Counted from the first letter of the stretch, positions 37,701 through 52,700 are shown. The stretch: DNA of 64,000 nucleotides from Agapanthus africanus (GCA_030015575.1 JASDDO010000019.1:516990986-517054985); one strand, 5' to 3'. The notes: a model not told the origin generated them from the letters alone. Translations and numbers: made by a program.

Positions 37701-40700
37701 AGTTTTATCTCTATGGTTCTTGCTTCTCAACACATGAGATAAGTGAATCATAGACTAGAGAGAGCAAGAGGAAGAGGGAGAGCTCAAGCATGAGAGAGAA
37801 AGGAAATGAGAGAATGAGCAAGTCTTTTGTCAACCTCTCTCTCATAATCCAAAATCATGATAACTCATAATAGTAATTGAGTATCATGTGATGGTTCAAG
37901 TCAAAATGGCCATATCATTTCATGCACTCATTTTGCAAAATGAAGCAAGCAAGCAAAAGTCTTTGCCATGAAATGATAGCCATTGCAATGATGATGGTCA
38001 ACTAGTCCAACCTAGTCAACCGGTCAACAAAGTCAACAAGTCAACCCCTCAACAACCATGTCACTATAATACTTAATTAATATTATTGTTAATCATATTT
38101 CATATTTTCATTAGGGTTTTAGCAAAAGTCAACAGTCAACAGTCAACAACCCCAATGAGAATCCTCTGCCTCTGTCTCTCTGTCAACTGTGCATACACAC
38201 CCGCATCCGCGTTCCGAGGAACACGAATACAAACGAGATAAAACCAATCCCAAAACGTACACTAGGATCTGGCTTAAACCAAAACCCGCTAGTGTTAACT
38301 GTCCGGACACTAAACGTGCACAAGTGCACGGATGTGACCGAACCCTGTCGCAAAACCATGCGACCTCTACTCTTTTGCCTAAAGGCGAATAGCTTTCTGT
38401 GTGGGACTCTAAAGACTCGACACTACGCTGGCAGTGGGTTTAACCACAGACCGCAAGCGGCACTAGCTGTGCGTAACGGCCCCCAGGTAGATGCCGATAA
38501 GAAGACTGACGAGGTGAAACCCATCTGAACTCCTACTGAGCCTGAATGTGACAATCTCCGTACAGTCCGGTCTGTTCGTTTGATCATATCGCATGGCGGG
38601 CCTAGGGGGGCGGTAAATGTCAGTCCCGTAATAGCGGTACAAGTCGTGTCGGAGTGTAGCCCAGAACACCCTGAGATAACACTGGAAACCTACCAGTATA
38701 TCTCGCTTGCCCTGGCCAGGGACTACTTGTGTAATGGCTCTCCTAGACACAGCGTGATATCAACCCCCAATACCGGGAGAGACGAATCCTGTCTAACCGT
38801 CACTGCCTCCAAGTGCTTCGGGACTGCACCCAACTACCACCTGTTTGCACGACTCCTTTGAGCCGTGGTAGGGTAGTAATCAAAGTACAGTGGGAACACA
38901 CTCGAGGCGAAGTGACAGTGTCAAGTCAGCGGACTAAGCTGTACTCATGTCACCTGGGAACTGATAACTGACGATAGGTATAATACCAACCAACAGTTCC
39001 CGACGAGTCCTGTCCAGTGTACTCGTAACCTAACGAGCACCCGCATACTATCTCAAGTACGATGTACTGACGGCTGTGAGACAGACCGTCTTCCCTGCTG
39101 GGATGAGAAGCGCATACGCTAGTCTACTCCGGAGTATCGATGCCCTGTCTCGATAGTCCTACGACTAGGGACCTGTATAAGGATGTGCTTGTGGATTACC
39201 CAGCCCCCACGAGTGTGACTGCCATCACAACGCTGGTAATCAAGCAAAGATCCTAAGGGCTCCACTAATGTGTAAAGGTGATATACTAAAATAAACACAT
39301 GTACACATTAAAGTAGAAACAAACCAAGTAGCATACTACTATTTTGAGCAAGATTGTCTATACAAGGTGAATATCCCAAGCTTCCATTAAGTAATATACA
39401 AACTAGTATGATACAGTAATGGCCTCTAGGGCATATACACTAACATTAAATACGAACTCGAAAGGAACTTGTTCCAGTTCGGGGATGGATTCTGGTTCAG
39501 GAGAAATAGGAATAAGGTTTATTCAGTTGTCTTTTATCTTTACCCTCTCTCGCGTTGCGAGTGCTTCTAGGATTAGGACAGTACACTTATTACGCTTATT
39601 GGATAGTCTTCTTCCAAACCATAGGCTGGTGCCGAACGGTAGGGAAGGAAGAAAACCATTTAGCCTAACGATGGTGTGCAGAAGATAGCGACTAAAGACA
39701 AATAAATGGATTTGGAGATATGGCAAAGAAATATACTGTTACAGTTGTGAATCTGGATAATGGAAGAGGCATTACTAGGAATACCCGGATATCCCTACGA
39801 AACATTTCAATGTTTCAGTTTCACTGTGTACTGTTAAAAGAAAACCGGTTTCCCAATTAGTCCTTACTTCAGGGTATGTATTTATCAGGTATGATTCTCA
39901 CGTTTGTATGGTTTTACAGATGATGAGTGGGAGTAAGTTATTGGGAATTAGGTGATCATCCTCATTATATCGGAATTCGTTGTAATTGGTGATATTTGAG
40001 GAAATCACCTGGGCTGCTTGCCGGACGGCAAATATTTGGTTTTGAATATCCGTTGTTATGCACCAATTTCAAATTGATATATCTGTACGTTCAATTTTAT
40101 GAAGTGAGATATAACTTTTTGAAATTATGTCTATGACATTTACCTATATCAGTGGATGGTTAGGTAAGGAGCATTAAACAGCGGTGTAATTCTTCTTAAC
40201 CATAAGTACAGTTTTCAACCTACGACACACAGGGAATGAGTTATTAGACTCAGAGGACTTATACAGAGTATTGTATATTGTTCAGTGTCCATTAGGACAG
40301 AAGGGTTGGTCCTCGTACTATATTCTGTTTACTTATGACTTCTCTAGTTCTTAGACAAGTGTTTCGTAGAAACACAAGATCTAAGTTTTGATAAGTTATA
40401 GGTATAAGAGTAAAGTAGAGAACCAGGTATTGCAAATATCGGGATTCTTCAAGGTGATCGAAGATGTAGATACTTGTGTATGGTATTCAGTTGATTGTAA
40501 TGATTAAGAGAACTTGCTTCTCTTTCAGGTTACTCATAATTGGAAGCACTCCTAGCTGATCGACCTCTTTCCATTTAGTTGACATGCACTGGAAACAGCT
40601 GCATGATTTGAATCTGGTTCAATTAAATCAGTGCCTCTGTTTCTGTATTGGATATAGGACAGTTCGTATCTTAACGATGTTAAGGTACGGGGAGTTGTCC

Positions 40701-43700
40701 GGCTTATGCTTAAAACCAGACTCCGGATAACTCAAGGCACGTTTCTGTAATGGCTGTTTGTGGGTTGACCCGGGCTATGACGAGGGTTAACTATCTACCA
40801 TCTGGAAGATCAATAGTGATATTGTTCTTGACTCGCCACAATTTTAAAAGAAATGGATTTTTTCAGAAAACAGTAGTGGAAGTATGGTAGAACTGGAAGT
40901 GATTCCAGAACTGCAAACGATTACTGAAGATTTAATAAGAACCTAAAGATTCAATCTGATTTGACATTCCATTAGCCACTCCGCAGATATGGTGGGTAAC
41001 CTCAGCCACTCGAGAGGTACTTCGGTATGCTTAAAGACGGTGACAGGGAGGTTCTTGTTTACCCAGACTTGCCATTGCTGTTGTTCCAGACTATGAGACC
41101 CGGCAGGAGGATGAGTATAGCGTCATTCTAAACTAGCTTTAGAAGTGTACGTGTATATTATTCTGCCAGAGGGTTGTCGTAGTCGGTGGGAGGAGCGGAA
41201 GTATAGTGGATAAGTAGCTTATGTCTATTTATAGACTAAAGCAGATATAACGGAGATAGATCATCTATTTCTGATGTCAGTCATAGGTTTGACTTCATCA
41301 GAATAGGGGATAGATCTGTTAAGAAGGCAGTAGGGTGTGATGTCCTGGTATTTGGGTGACATACACAGAGTAGGAAGTGAAATTCCCATACTATGATTGG
41401 TTATACTTTGGTTGTCACACAGTGGTTTCTCCACATAGGATATAGATGTTTTTGCACTAGATGCAATAAGGTGGTATTGATGCAATCCTGGAGAAACGTT
41501 CGGAAGCAGTTTTAGAACATAAGTTGATGTTCTAGGGATATGATAACGGCATCCTCCTTCGGGAGACAGTTATCATTCCAGGCTTCTAAGGTGATCTGGA
41601 TGACAGAGTGACTGTCAGAGTTATAGTTTTCCTTCTGACGAGGGACAGTAGTTTGGACAGGTGGTCCAGGCGGATACTGAGGGAGGCATGACGTGGGATA
41701 CTGATTAAGTTCAGTTGACTATACAGTCTAAGAAGTTTGGATTTGGAGTTCATTTATAAGCTGGGTCCCATCAGATATCTAGACACATTCTAAGACAGCT
41801 ATTGCTCATTTCGAGAGATGGTTTTCTCCGCGAACTTGAGATAAAGAGAGACATAGAAAGAAACATCAAAGCGGATCCACTCACTGAGGCTATTCCTCGG
41901 ACGCATTAGTTTCGCAAACGGGTTTTGTGAGACTGACTAGTAGAGGAGTTGGGTGTTCGGTATCACACGGGCTGTGAGTATGAGACATCGCAATAATTAG
42001 CCTTGAGTGCAAGTGGGAGATTGTTGGAGATAGTGCCCTCAGAGTCAATTATTGGATCTCAGGCACGTGATTGCAATGATTGAGAGATGACCTATACCGT
42101 TAGAACAGTTTTACTCAAGATGATAGTATGCTATCTGGTTTATCTTTATCATCGTGTACTGTTTCAGGTGACCTTACATGTCACTATTGCACGTTGATAG
42201 AGCCCTTAGGATTCTTACTTGACGGCCAGCAGTATGATGGCGATCATATACGTGGGAGCTGAGGTCTATAAGCACATCCTTAAAAGGTCCCTAGTCGTGG
42301 GAGTTCTCAAGACAGGGCATCGATACTCCAGAGTAGACTAGTGTATACAGTCGAGACCCCGACGAGGGGCGGTGGCCGGTCTCACAAGCCACTGGTGTCA
42401 GTTGGTTCATCTAAGATGTATACAGGTGCTCATTGGGTGATGAGTACGCCGGACAGGACTCGCCGGGAACATGCTAGTTGGTCTTATACCTGACGTCAGA
42501 TAGCAGTTCCCTGGTGACATGTGTACAGGTTAGTTCATCGACCTGAGATCGTCATTTTTCTCGTATGAGTTCCCACTGTACTTTGATTACTATCCTACCA
42601 CGGCTCAAAAGAGTCATACAAACAGGTTTTAGTTGGGTACAGTCCCGAGCCACATGGAGGCAGTGAGCGGATCTGCAGGGGTTCGTCTCTCCCGGTATTG
42701 GGGGTGAGGTCGCGCTGTGTCTAGGAGAGCCATTACACAAAGCCCTCGGCCGAGGCAGGAGATTTACTGGTAGGTATTCCAGTAGTATCTCAGGGTGTTC
42801 TGGGCTACACTCCGACACGACTTGTACCGCTTTTGGGGGTCTGACTTTTACCAACCCTCTAGGCCCGCCATGCGATGCTCATAGACGAACGGACCGGACT
42901 GTACGGATATTGTCACTGACAGGCTCAGTAGGGTGTCAGGATGAGTTCGCTCACAGACGTCCCTTTTGGTCAATAGCCGGTAGCCCGTTACGTATGGCTA
43001 ATACCTCTGACGGGCTAGTGGTTAAATCCACAGCCAAAATATTGACGAGTCTTTAGAGTCCCCCACAGACCGTTTCTCAAGTTTCGGGTGAAACGCTGTA
43101 GAGCCCGTATGGAGATATGGCAGGGTTCGATCATATACGTGCGGTATTGCACGGATCATGATCGGACGGGTTATACTAGCGGGCTTTGGTTTAAGCCGGA
43201 TCTTAGTATTGTACAGTGTAGATTTTGTCTCTTTGCATTTGTATTCGGTCGGAATACAAATGCGGGTATGTATATACAGTCGCGGGGTTTTCCTGTAATT
43301 TATTACGGGATCAGTTTTCTGAAGTTGCCAGTTTCCATTCCGTTTCGGCCAGTTTTCCTTTGTTCCTTCACGGCCGGATTTTTCCGATGGAGGGGGTTAT
43401 TTGCAAGTGTGCAAATTAAATATGTGGAGGGGGTTTCTTGTAAATGAGGGATTATTATAATCTAGCATCTTTTGATTCCATTCTTTTCTTCACATGGTTT
43501 GCATTAAATGTGATGGATTATGAAAGGATTTTGGATTGGATATTGATGTGATTATTTTTCCTTGTTATCACCCATTTTTCTTATGCTCACCCACACTCTC
43601 TTGTGCTCACCTCCCTTGCTTTTTCCCTCCTCCAATTTGTTATGGCCGGCCACATTTTTTGAGGGAGGGGGAGTGAATTCATTTGGTGTGGGAATTTTAC

Positions 43701-46700
43701 TTCATCTCATTTTTCCTTGCTTGCTACAAAATTCCTAACACATCTCCAAAGTTGATTTCTTCACCTCCATCACATGGCAACTTCAACCCCAATAGAGACA
43801 AAGGAGTCTACACTTATCCTACAACATCCTTGGGCACGTCGACTCGCCAACTTCGTGCTCGAGTTGTCTCGGTCCAGAGGTGGGAGCCCGTAAAAGAACC
43901 CGGCGATGTGGTGTCCGTCCCGACGAGGAGATGAAGACCGGAGATTCCGCGAGGAGATCGGAATGGAGGCCGAAGACCGAAGGACACAGATCGCTCGGTA
44001 TAGCCCTCTACCTTTTCTCTTGTTAGCTAGGTTTAGGTAATGGTTCGATCCGGGTTTTAGGATGCGGTAGTGCCGGTTTAAAGTTAAGAAAAATTTTCGT
44101 TTCCGTATTTTGGTCTCGAATAGACGGCCGGGACGCTACCGTAGTCCTACAGTAGGCTCTTGCTCGATCTCGGAAAGTACCCCGTTCACTAAGTAAAGGT
44201 GCAACGAACTGTGCGTCTTACTCTCCATAGCCCTCCAACTCTACATCCGTGGTCCCTGCCGGTATCTTATCTCTTGCAAAATCTATCTTGTGAAGGCCAT
44301 ACTGCTTCAAAACTGTTGTTTTCTTCAACTTCCATGAACTGAAGTTACGACCGTCGAACTTTTCTATCTTGTAGTTCGTAGTCATCTTCCCAAGATCTTC
44401 GATTACCGAGCCTCTCTGATACCACTTGTTGTATCCCGATCTTTTCTAACATGGCACGGTGAACCACGAAGGGATCACACAAGCCGATAGTGCGGGCAAG
44501 CGGTACGACACAACAGAAATTCACAGAATCGTGTGCAAACGAAAACGATGAAAAAGATGTATCTGACGGCTATCGCAACACACCACAAACAAATAGAAAA
44601 AGCATACCAACAATCAAAGAACATACGATATACCCAGGTTCGGTGCAAACTCGCATGTAATCCTGTCCTCGCAACGAGAACTTGAGTAAGGATTACACGA
44701 GAATTGACTCTCTGATCACCCGCCCAATACAAACAAATCTCTCTCTAAAACCCTCTCTCTCTCTATCTCTCTCTGCCTTTTTCTTTTTGCCGCTGGAAAG
44801 ACTCTTGGCTCAGTGGATTAATTAAGACCTAGGCGCGCGCGCGCACACATATATCATGGGCTTTAAAGACAAGAGCCAATTTTCCCCTAGAGATAACTCC
44901 AAAATCCTTGAGATAAATCCAAAAATATTCTCAAATCTTGGTTTAATCATGCGCCTGGACCCTTGCTTCCGCAGCAAACACACGCTCACGCGTCATGCAC
45001 ATGTGTGCCCACACGCCCAATGCACCATGTGCTCGCTCAACTTGGGCCGGGTCTTGGGTTTCATCTTAGGCGAACTAATTTTGCAATCAATTTCAATAAT
45101 ATTTACTCCATTGATTTAGCCTAAGAAATTTGTTAATCTTGGTACATTCAGCTGATTGTTCTTATTTGAAATCTTGCAGGATTAAAATCTCTATTGACGA
45201 TACCCTACAACTTTCACAAATATATGGGGTTCGCAAAATGGATTTTGGACATGCTATTCTCTTGTTTCATTTTAGCGTTATCATACGTTTGATTGATGCT
45301 ACATTGGAAGACTGGGGGTTGCAGTTGACATTCACTGACAAAAATGATAATATATCCCCAAATCAATCTCATATGCCTATGGATACAGATGCGAATAAAA
45401 ACTCAATCATTAAGAGAAATGAGCATTATGGACAGTTGTGCAAAACCAATGCTCATCTTGCTATTGAGGTTGTGGAGAAGGTTACTTCAAGCATAAAGGC
45501 TAAAACTTTTCTTCGACTCGTACAACACAACATGTAAGCAATTTCATCTTTTATTTATTAATTCTGATTATCATGTATAATCTGTGGTGATAAATACGCA
45601 TTGGTTTAGAGTTTGTCAAGTACTTTATTATAAAGCATCTTATTCCCTTTTACTATTTGAAGTTTATGATCTTTCTTAAGCGATATATCCAAAATGAGTT
45701 CAGATCCGTTAGGGTGGGGTTTGTGTTTTCAAATTCACAAATTTTTTTTATGGGACATACTATCGACGATCCGTTCCGATCAAGTTGATCAACATACCTT
45801 AGAATAGATAGTACATTTTTAAAAAATCACGTTGTTTGGAAGTGTATGCACATGCATAAACGAGTGAACTTGTTTCTGCCGTATAATTTTTATAGCTTTA
45901 AAACTAGTTGTAGCATATGTAAAACACTTCCAAACAAAGTGATCGGAATAGATCGTCGATCTAATGGCCCACAAAAAAGTTCATGAATTTGGAAAACACG
46001 AACCTGCCCTAACGGATCTAAACTCTATCCAAACTAATTTCAGTGAGACAATGATGTTATACTGTTAAAATAGTGAGCTTACATAATGTAAATGATCCAA
46101 ACATATGTGAAGCAAACAAATTGTACAGTATTACCAATATATCTAACACAGAAAAAAGACTGTAAACTGAGCTACATAATGTTATTGATACCCGCCATTA
46201 TTCGATGATGTACATGAAATAACCCTTTTCTAATCATAAATTTGAAACCCAACTTTACTATTTTTTATTATGCAAAAGATGTCCAAAATTGAGATTCCAT
46301 AATTACAATCTGACTAGTGACATAATTCCCTCCTTTTTTCTAGCAAAAAGAAAATGTAAAAAAATAAAGAAAAAGAAAAGATATTTAATAGAAAAATAAT
46401 TACCAACTATTTCCTCCATCCTCTCCCCCCTCCTCTCTCTCCACTTTCTTTTAACTAATCACTCTTAGTTTTCACGTGCATCACATGTGCTAAAAAAGTC
46501 TATGTAAATGATTGTGTACTGGATGGTATAGAAATCCTCCTACACCAATGCACAACATATAAATTATTCCGAAGAGCAATTCAACGCGATAATTTTTTCT
46601 CTCTATGCAGTGACCCCAATAATTTACTATTATACCTGTAACAATCCCAAATGGCAATAACGAAATTTGGCAAAAACCCTAGTTCATTAACATATGGTTG

Positions 46701-49700
46701 CCAAGGAGGATGATGTATGAGGTGACAATTGGTTGTTGAGGTTCCGACTTCAGAATCTTGATAAATTGATGTCTCTTGCCAATATGTAACTGTGGCATTT
46801 GCTAAGATTTTAAGAGCCAACATATATTTTACTTAAATTGTTCAAAGCAACTCTATTACATAACTTGGAGCTGGAACTTTCAAAAAATCTAACACATGTT
46901 GCAATACCCAGGCCTGCAAATTTCAGTTATCTACTTCAGAGGCTGCAATTTATTGAAGTTCACCAATCAACATCACAGAGTTTAATATTCGCAAATGAGA
47001 TTCTTCTGAGAATATTTGCAAATGTAAAAAATGCTACAGATGGTGAATATCGGTTAGCTAAGCATCAGCTTACCGGAGCCCTTCTGGATTTTGGATCTTG
47101 TGATTCAAAGCTCCGCCATAGTTCGGGACAAGGCAGAACAGCTTTTTGGATTTCTGTCGATATTTTTATGGAGAATGCAATGGATGAGAAACATGTCCAC
47201 ACTGGATCTGCTATTGAAATACTTACAGGTGCTGATAAAGTTTTTGATTTTATGCCACTGGGTTTTTCTCATCTGTCTAGGAAATATCATTTGTTGCATT
47301 TGTTTCTTCCAACTCAAATGCAGAATTGACTAAAACACTCCGGATAATTAATCAAGCAACCTGGCAAGAGACCTTTCAAGCCCTCTGGATCTCCGCTCTT
47401 CGGCTTGTGCAAAGAGTATTGATAATCCCTTTTCTTCCAACTTAACCCTTAGATAAACATATAATTTTTATTCTTTTCATAATTCTAATGTTTATTTTAT
47501 ATCCTTTTCACACTTGCAGGACCGTGAGCCTTTGGAAGGTCCTGTGCCTCACCTCGATGCACGACTGTGCATGCTATTTTCTATTGTACCCTTGGTAATC
47601 GTTCGTGTTGTAAAGGAAGAGGAAGAGTCGTTATCAATTACGAGCGGCGAGGCGTTCAGTAATAAGACTATGGACCGTGGACATGCTACAAAAAGCAATA
47701 TGCAGGGTTCTCGAAGACGTGGATTGGCTCTTTGTCTTCAGCTTTTGGGAAACTTTTCCGGTCTATTGTCACCGCCGTCATCAGTAGTCATTGCAGCTAA
47801 TATGGCTGCTACGAAGGCTGCAACATTCATTTCTAATGTGAAGAAGGGGACTGGCAGTTTAGGTGGCGACAAACACTCAAATGCCTCTGTGAAAGCAGGT
47901 GCTTAGCATAAATACTATAGTTGCTTGCATTTATATCTGCCTTGTAAGTTGTTTTCCCCCTCCTAATTTTCATGGAATAACATATATGAATTACTCCTAC
48001 TATCTTTCTTCCCGTTCATATGAGCAATGTTGTAAAGAACAGATTCAGAGTTTGTTCGGTTGACCGGCGAATAAAGAATATCCGATTTATTCGGTGAATA
48101 TTAAATTTATTCAGATTATGCGGCCATCAATATTTTCATATAAATATTACATATAAAAATTTCATAAAAATATAAAGATATAGAAAACTAATATACTCGT
48201 GTTCTAATGATAAAGCATCCGAATTAAATCAGAAGATTGTGGGTTCGAGTCTTGGTTAGAAAGAAGAATGAGGAGAGAGAAATGAGAGAGTGCATGTGAA
48301 ATAATAAGTGTATGTCCCACTTATTTTTTAATTAAGTTGTGGATCTCACGCTTAATTTTTTAGTTGTGAGTTTTTTGTTTTGGGCCTAATGGGCTAAGTC
48401 GGCCTAATATTCGCATTATTCACCCGAATATACGGTTTTTCGGAGAATATTCGGTTTGACCGCATATTTGAGCGAATATTGCAGTGTTTGTTCGTTTTCC
48501 TACCGAATCCGAATATTCCGTTTTTTTCAACATGAGGTATTTTGGACCTAGGTTCATAAGAGAGTGACATTAGGTAGTCAACTAATAGACTTTAGGAGAG
48601 TGTTCAACTAATAGAGAAAATGGCCATTATAACATTGAGTGGAAGAATGGGATTTCCGTAGGTCCGAAAGGTTTGGGATTAAGTCTTTGCATTTGTTGCG
48701 GTTGTTGTCTACACTATCAGTTGCAATTCCTGTTCGGCTCTTTCTTTTCTCCTTAAGTGACCCTTAGTTTCTTCTACCACATCTTGAAGTCTTTTTTCTG
48801 CTTGCGTCACTTTTAAAGTTTTTTGTTCCTACAGTTGGGAACATGCTGCATCTTATAGTTGAGGCCTGCATTGCTAGGAAGTTGATCGACACCTCGGCAT
48901 ACTTTTGGCCTGGTTACGTGGATACATTTGCATCACCAGCGGATTCAACATCACTTCAAGATTCTCCTTGGTCAACATTCATGAAAGGGGCTTCACTGAC
49001 TACTTCGCTAAGGAATGCTCTTACAGTGACCCCTGCTTCGAGGTACATCATATATCCTCCTAAGGTAATTTGGGTAACAAATGCTAAGAATTTAGGAAAT
49101 TAACTCTCTTAGACTCAATATTTCATGCGATATATCCTCTAGATTAATGATTTTTCGTTTTTCTTACTGGATATAGCATAACAGAACTTGAGAAATTGTA
49201 TCACCTTGCATTACATGGATCCGAAGAAGAAAAGTCAGCTGCTGCAAAGATACTGTGCGGTGCATCTCTCATTCGTGGCTGGAATATTCAGGTAAAATCA
49301 GCGTGTTGATTTTTGCACCTCCTGATTGATTTACAGGATTCCTAACGGACCTAACCCTAGCCCTAACCGTGCGATAATATCATTGTAAATTCTTCTTCAT
49401 CCCAAGATTTTGATATTCTGAGATTTAGACACCTATCTGTTTATCTAATGCATTCTTGATGTTGGGCTCCTTGCCATGTGTCAATGTATACAGTGCACTC
49501 TCATGTGATTCTGCCTTCTGTTTTTAGGAACATACTGTGCACGTTGTGATCAGGCTTTTGTCCCCTCCTGTACCTGCTGGTTATGCAACAGATGGAAGCC
49601 ATTTAATCAGTTATAAATCGATGCTAAATCCTATTCTGCTAGGGCTTTCTGGTGCCGATGTTGTACATATTCTTTCTTTATATGGCATGGTAATACATCC

Positions 49701-52700
49701 TTCATATTTTTTTATTTGTTTTATAAGAATTATTGTTGCAAGCATCTGTAAAGCAAGGTTTAAAGATCAGTATTGGTACCGTTATTGGGCTCTCACTTTT
49801 GGGATTGGAATTCTATTGGTAGCCGCGGTCTGAAATATCGGATTTTATGTTACTCGACAAAATGAATATTTTAATATTAGTAAAATCTTTAATAGTAAAG
49901 TAACTATAAACAGTTTGATTACTTTAGTAATCAATGCAAGGTTCAAAAACCCAGTTTTGGTTTCTGTCTCTTATAATTTTATTAGTTTCACTGGTTTTCG
50001 TCTAGTTTCGCAAATCTCGGTTTGGATTTCGGATTCGACAGTAATACAACATACATAAGTGTAGATATATTAAATACTTAAATTCTATATTACAAGACAA
50101 TGATCCTAGTGTTTAAAAATTGAGCCATGAAGCAAAATATATTGAAAAGTGTACTTAGATAAGTATTAATATAGGGTCTGGGTTCACTGTTTTTGCGGTT
50201 TTCTAACAACGAATTCCTGCAATGATCACGGTGATAGTAAAAATGGTATTAAAAAACATAAGTTTTTAAACCGAAACGATATCGTATGGTTGGTTTCGTA
50301 TCGGTTTCGGTTTCGTATCGGTCTCCACCGAAACCTATACGAAACCACCATGTTTCAGTAGTTTCGGCTGAAACCTCGAACCTTGAATTAATGATGTCTA
50401 GAGTATTTGTTTTATTACTAGGTAAAAGCAATTATAAAGTTTTTGATATATTTTAGTTCTGGATGATGTCAAATAAACTGAAATTTCCAATAACTTATAA
50501 ATAAACGAATTAACCCATTATTAAAACCGCTATCCCATTAAGAAACCACTCATCCATTAATAAACAATATTAAAACTGTAACAATCAAATGGTAAATCTA
50601 ATATATACCTATTGCTATCGATATTGGAACCCGAATGGTCATTTTTGGGATCAAAAGTCGCCCCTCTGGTCGGGATTAGCCGAGATTTCAAACCATGTTG
50701 TAAGGGTTTGTAAAACAAAGTATTGCATTGCCTTGGATCCTTTTTTTATTGTTAGATTGACTTACAATGCAAATGAATTTCCAATTGTTATCTTATTGCA
50801 ATCGGATTGATACTTAATAATTCAAAGCTTCTCAATAGCGGACTCTTGCAACGTTGTATAGCCATGAGTGTGTAAATCTGTTACTGTTTTTGTTGCATCT
50901 CTCATGGTTATATTTGTAAAAATCCGATTTGGGCCCACAACCATATGGGCTAAATCTGTTACTGTTTTTGTTGCTTCTCTCATGGTTATATTTGTAAAAA
51001 TCCGATTTGGGCCCACAACCATATGGGCTCATACGTGGATCCACATGGGCTTTTAATATAGTGGGACTCTATACAAAAGACTCAAGCCTTATATAGAGGT
51101 TTTATCCCAACTTATATTTTATACAATTTTCCCAATGTGGGACTATGTTAACCACATTCTCAACACACACGTGCTACGAGAACTTCACGTGCGAGGGCTC
51201 CTCATATGTGCAACGTGGACAAACAAACACCCGAGCTTTGACATGTAAAAACCCAGTCTGGGCTCACATATGAGCCCACACATGAATGCTTATGGGCTTT
51301 TAATATAGTGGGACTCCATCCAAAAGACCAACCCTTATGGATGTTTATCCCAACTTATATTTTATACCCATAGGCACCCCACAATTTTCCCAATGTGGGA
51401 CTATGTTAACCACATTCTGAACAATATTTATCTTTTTTATAAATTTGCAGATTCCTGAAGTAGCTGCAGCTTTGATGCCGCTCTGTGAGACTTTTGGTTC
51501 ATTGCCTCCCTCATCGGAATACCATTCAAACACATCCACCGAGGGCTCTGCTTATTCCGTCTTCTCCTGTGCATTTCTCTTCCTTCTTCGGTTATGGAAA
51601 TTCTACAGCCCTCCGCATGAGCATTGTATAGCTGGACGCGGGGGCACAGTCAAGATGCAATTGACTTTGAACTATCTCTTGTTAATACGCAATAGCCGCA
51701 ACTCGTTACAAAATGGTACTACTATGGATGAAACTGTTAAATTCACTGATCCAGTCAGCAGACCTTCAGGCCAACCTGTATGTATAGATTCTTTTCCGAA
51801 ACTACGGGAATGGTACTTTCAGAATCAAGCATGCATAGCGTCAACTCTTTCTGGCTTGTGTAGTAAAAGCCCAGTGCATCAAGTTGCCAATAAGATATTA
51901 AATATGATTTATCAAAGAATGATCAAAGCTGGCACTGGCTCTGACAGTATATCAGCAGCTACGAGTGGTAGCAGTAGCACCCCACATGTTAATACAGTCG
52001 AAGATGCTCAGAGACCTATGCTTCCTGCATGGGAGGTTTTGGAAGCTGTTCCCTTTGTTCTTGAAGCGGTTCTGAGCGCTTGTGCTCATGGAAGGCTTTC
52101 ATCTCGAGACTTAACTACAGGTAATTATCTTTGTTAAAGATATCTAAACTTATCTTTTGGTGTCGTAAGGAGGCGAGGGTGATTAGGGCTAGGGTTCGGT
52201 TGCTCTAGTACCATATTAACATAATATTGAACCCAACCAATATGATAGAGAACATTGTGAGTCTTCTCTATTTATAATATTGAGCATATAATGTGTCACA
52301 AAAATGCCCATAACGTATATTCAGAATTTTTCAGGTTCCTTCGATTATTATTTTTGTTTATCCCTCCTGCTGCCTTTTATAATTCTTTCTTTTAGCTTAA
52401 GGTACATAGGTCATACTGCATATGTTCTCAGCAATTTGTAGTTACATATGAACCCAAAAATTTGAAAGCCATACAAGGTTTGGAGCATCTCACAGTGAAG
52501 GGTTGATACGCTGAAGTTGTGTAGGAAGATCTGAAGGGGGTGCTTGTTCGGGGCATAAGTTCTGTTTCTTATGCATTTTGAATTGGTTAACACACTAAAA
52601 ATGAAATAAATTTTCCCTGGCATAGATATATGTGTTGCCGACTAGTGCAGAGGCTTTTAGCATGCTGTCCGTTTACTAGAACTCGAATCCCAAAATATGT

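Larger units (their letters stand above)
32337..44151 (+). mobile_element. Family-C LTR retrotransposon C1 (11.8 kb, complete ends)
   Basis: Target duplication gtagg (32332-32336 and 44152-44156) inside the gag of element A. Both LTRs are exactly 2,130 bp (32337-34466 and 42022-44151) with few substitutions, so it is recent. The primer site tggtatcagagc is at 34467-34478 and the polypurine tract aagtgggagat at 42011-42021. The internal 7.5 kb has no usable ORF. Its 3' third is a decayed copia pol. So it is non-autonomous but has moved recently. Solo LTR G lies inside. Confidence 0.93.
25283..45098 (-). mobile_element. Copia element A, compound and nested, in MED33 intron 2
   Basis: Flanked by the duplication atatt (25278-25282 and 45099-45103). 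LTRs are 25283-26372 (1,090 bp including a MITE) and 44427-45098 (672 bp). They clearly match (both start tgttgta-c/t-ccc and share cacacaagccgatag and ccaggttcggtgcaaactcg) but have many differences, so this is an old insertion. The minus-strand primer site is at 44413-44424, gag is next to it, and an A-type RNase H is next to the left LTR. Between them lie a foreign LTR (B), a second pol and element C1. It is antisense to MED33. Confidence 0.88.

Noticed and set aside
50874..51029. CRISPR-like repeat
   Set aside because: Only two head-to-tail units with no spacers, in a plant intron.
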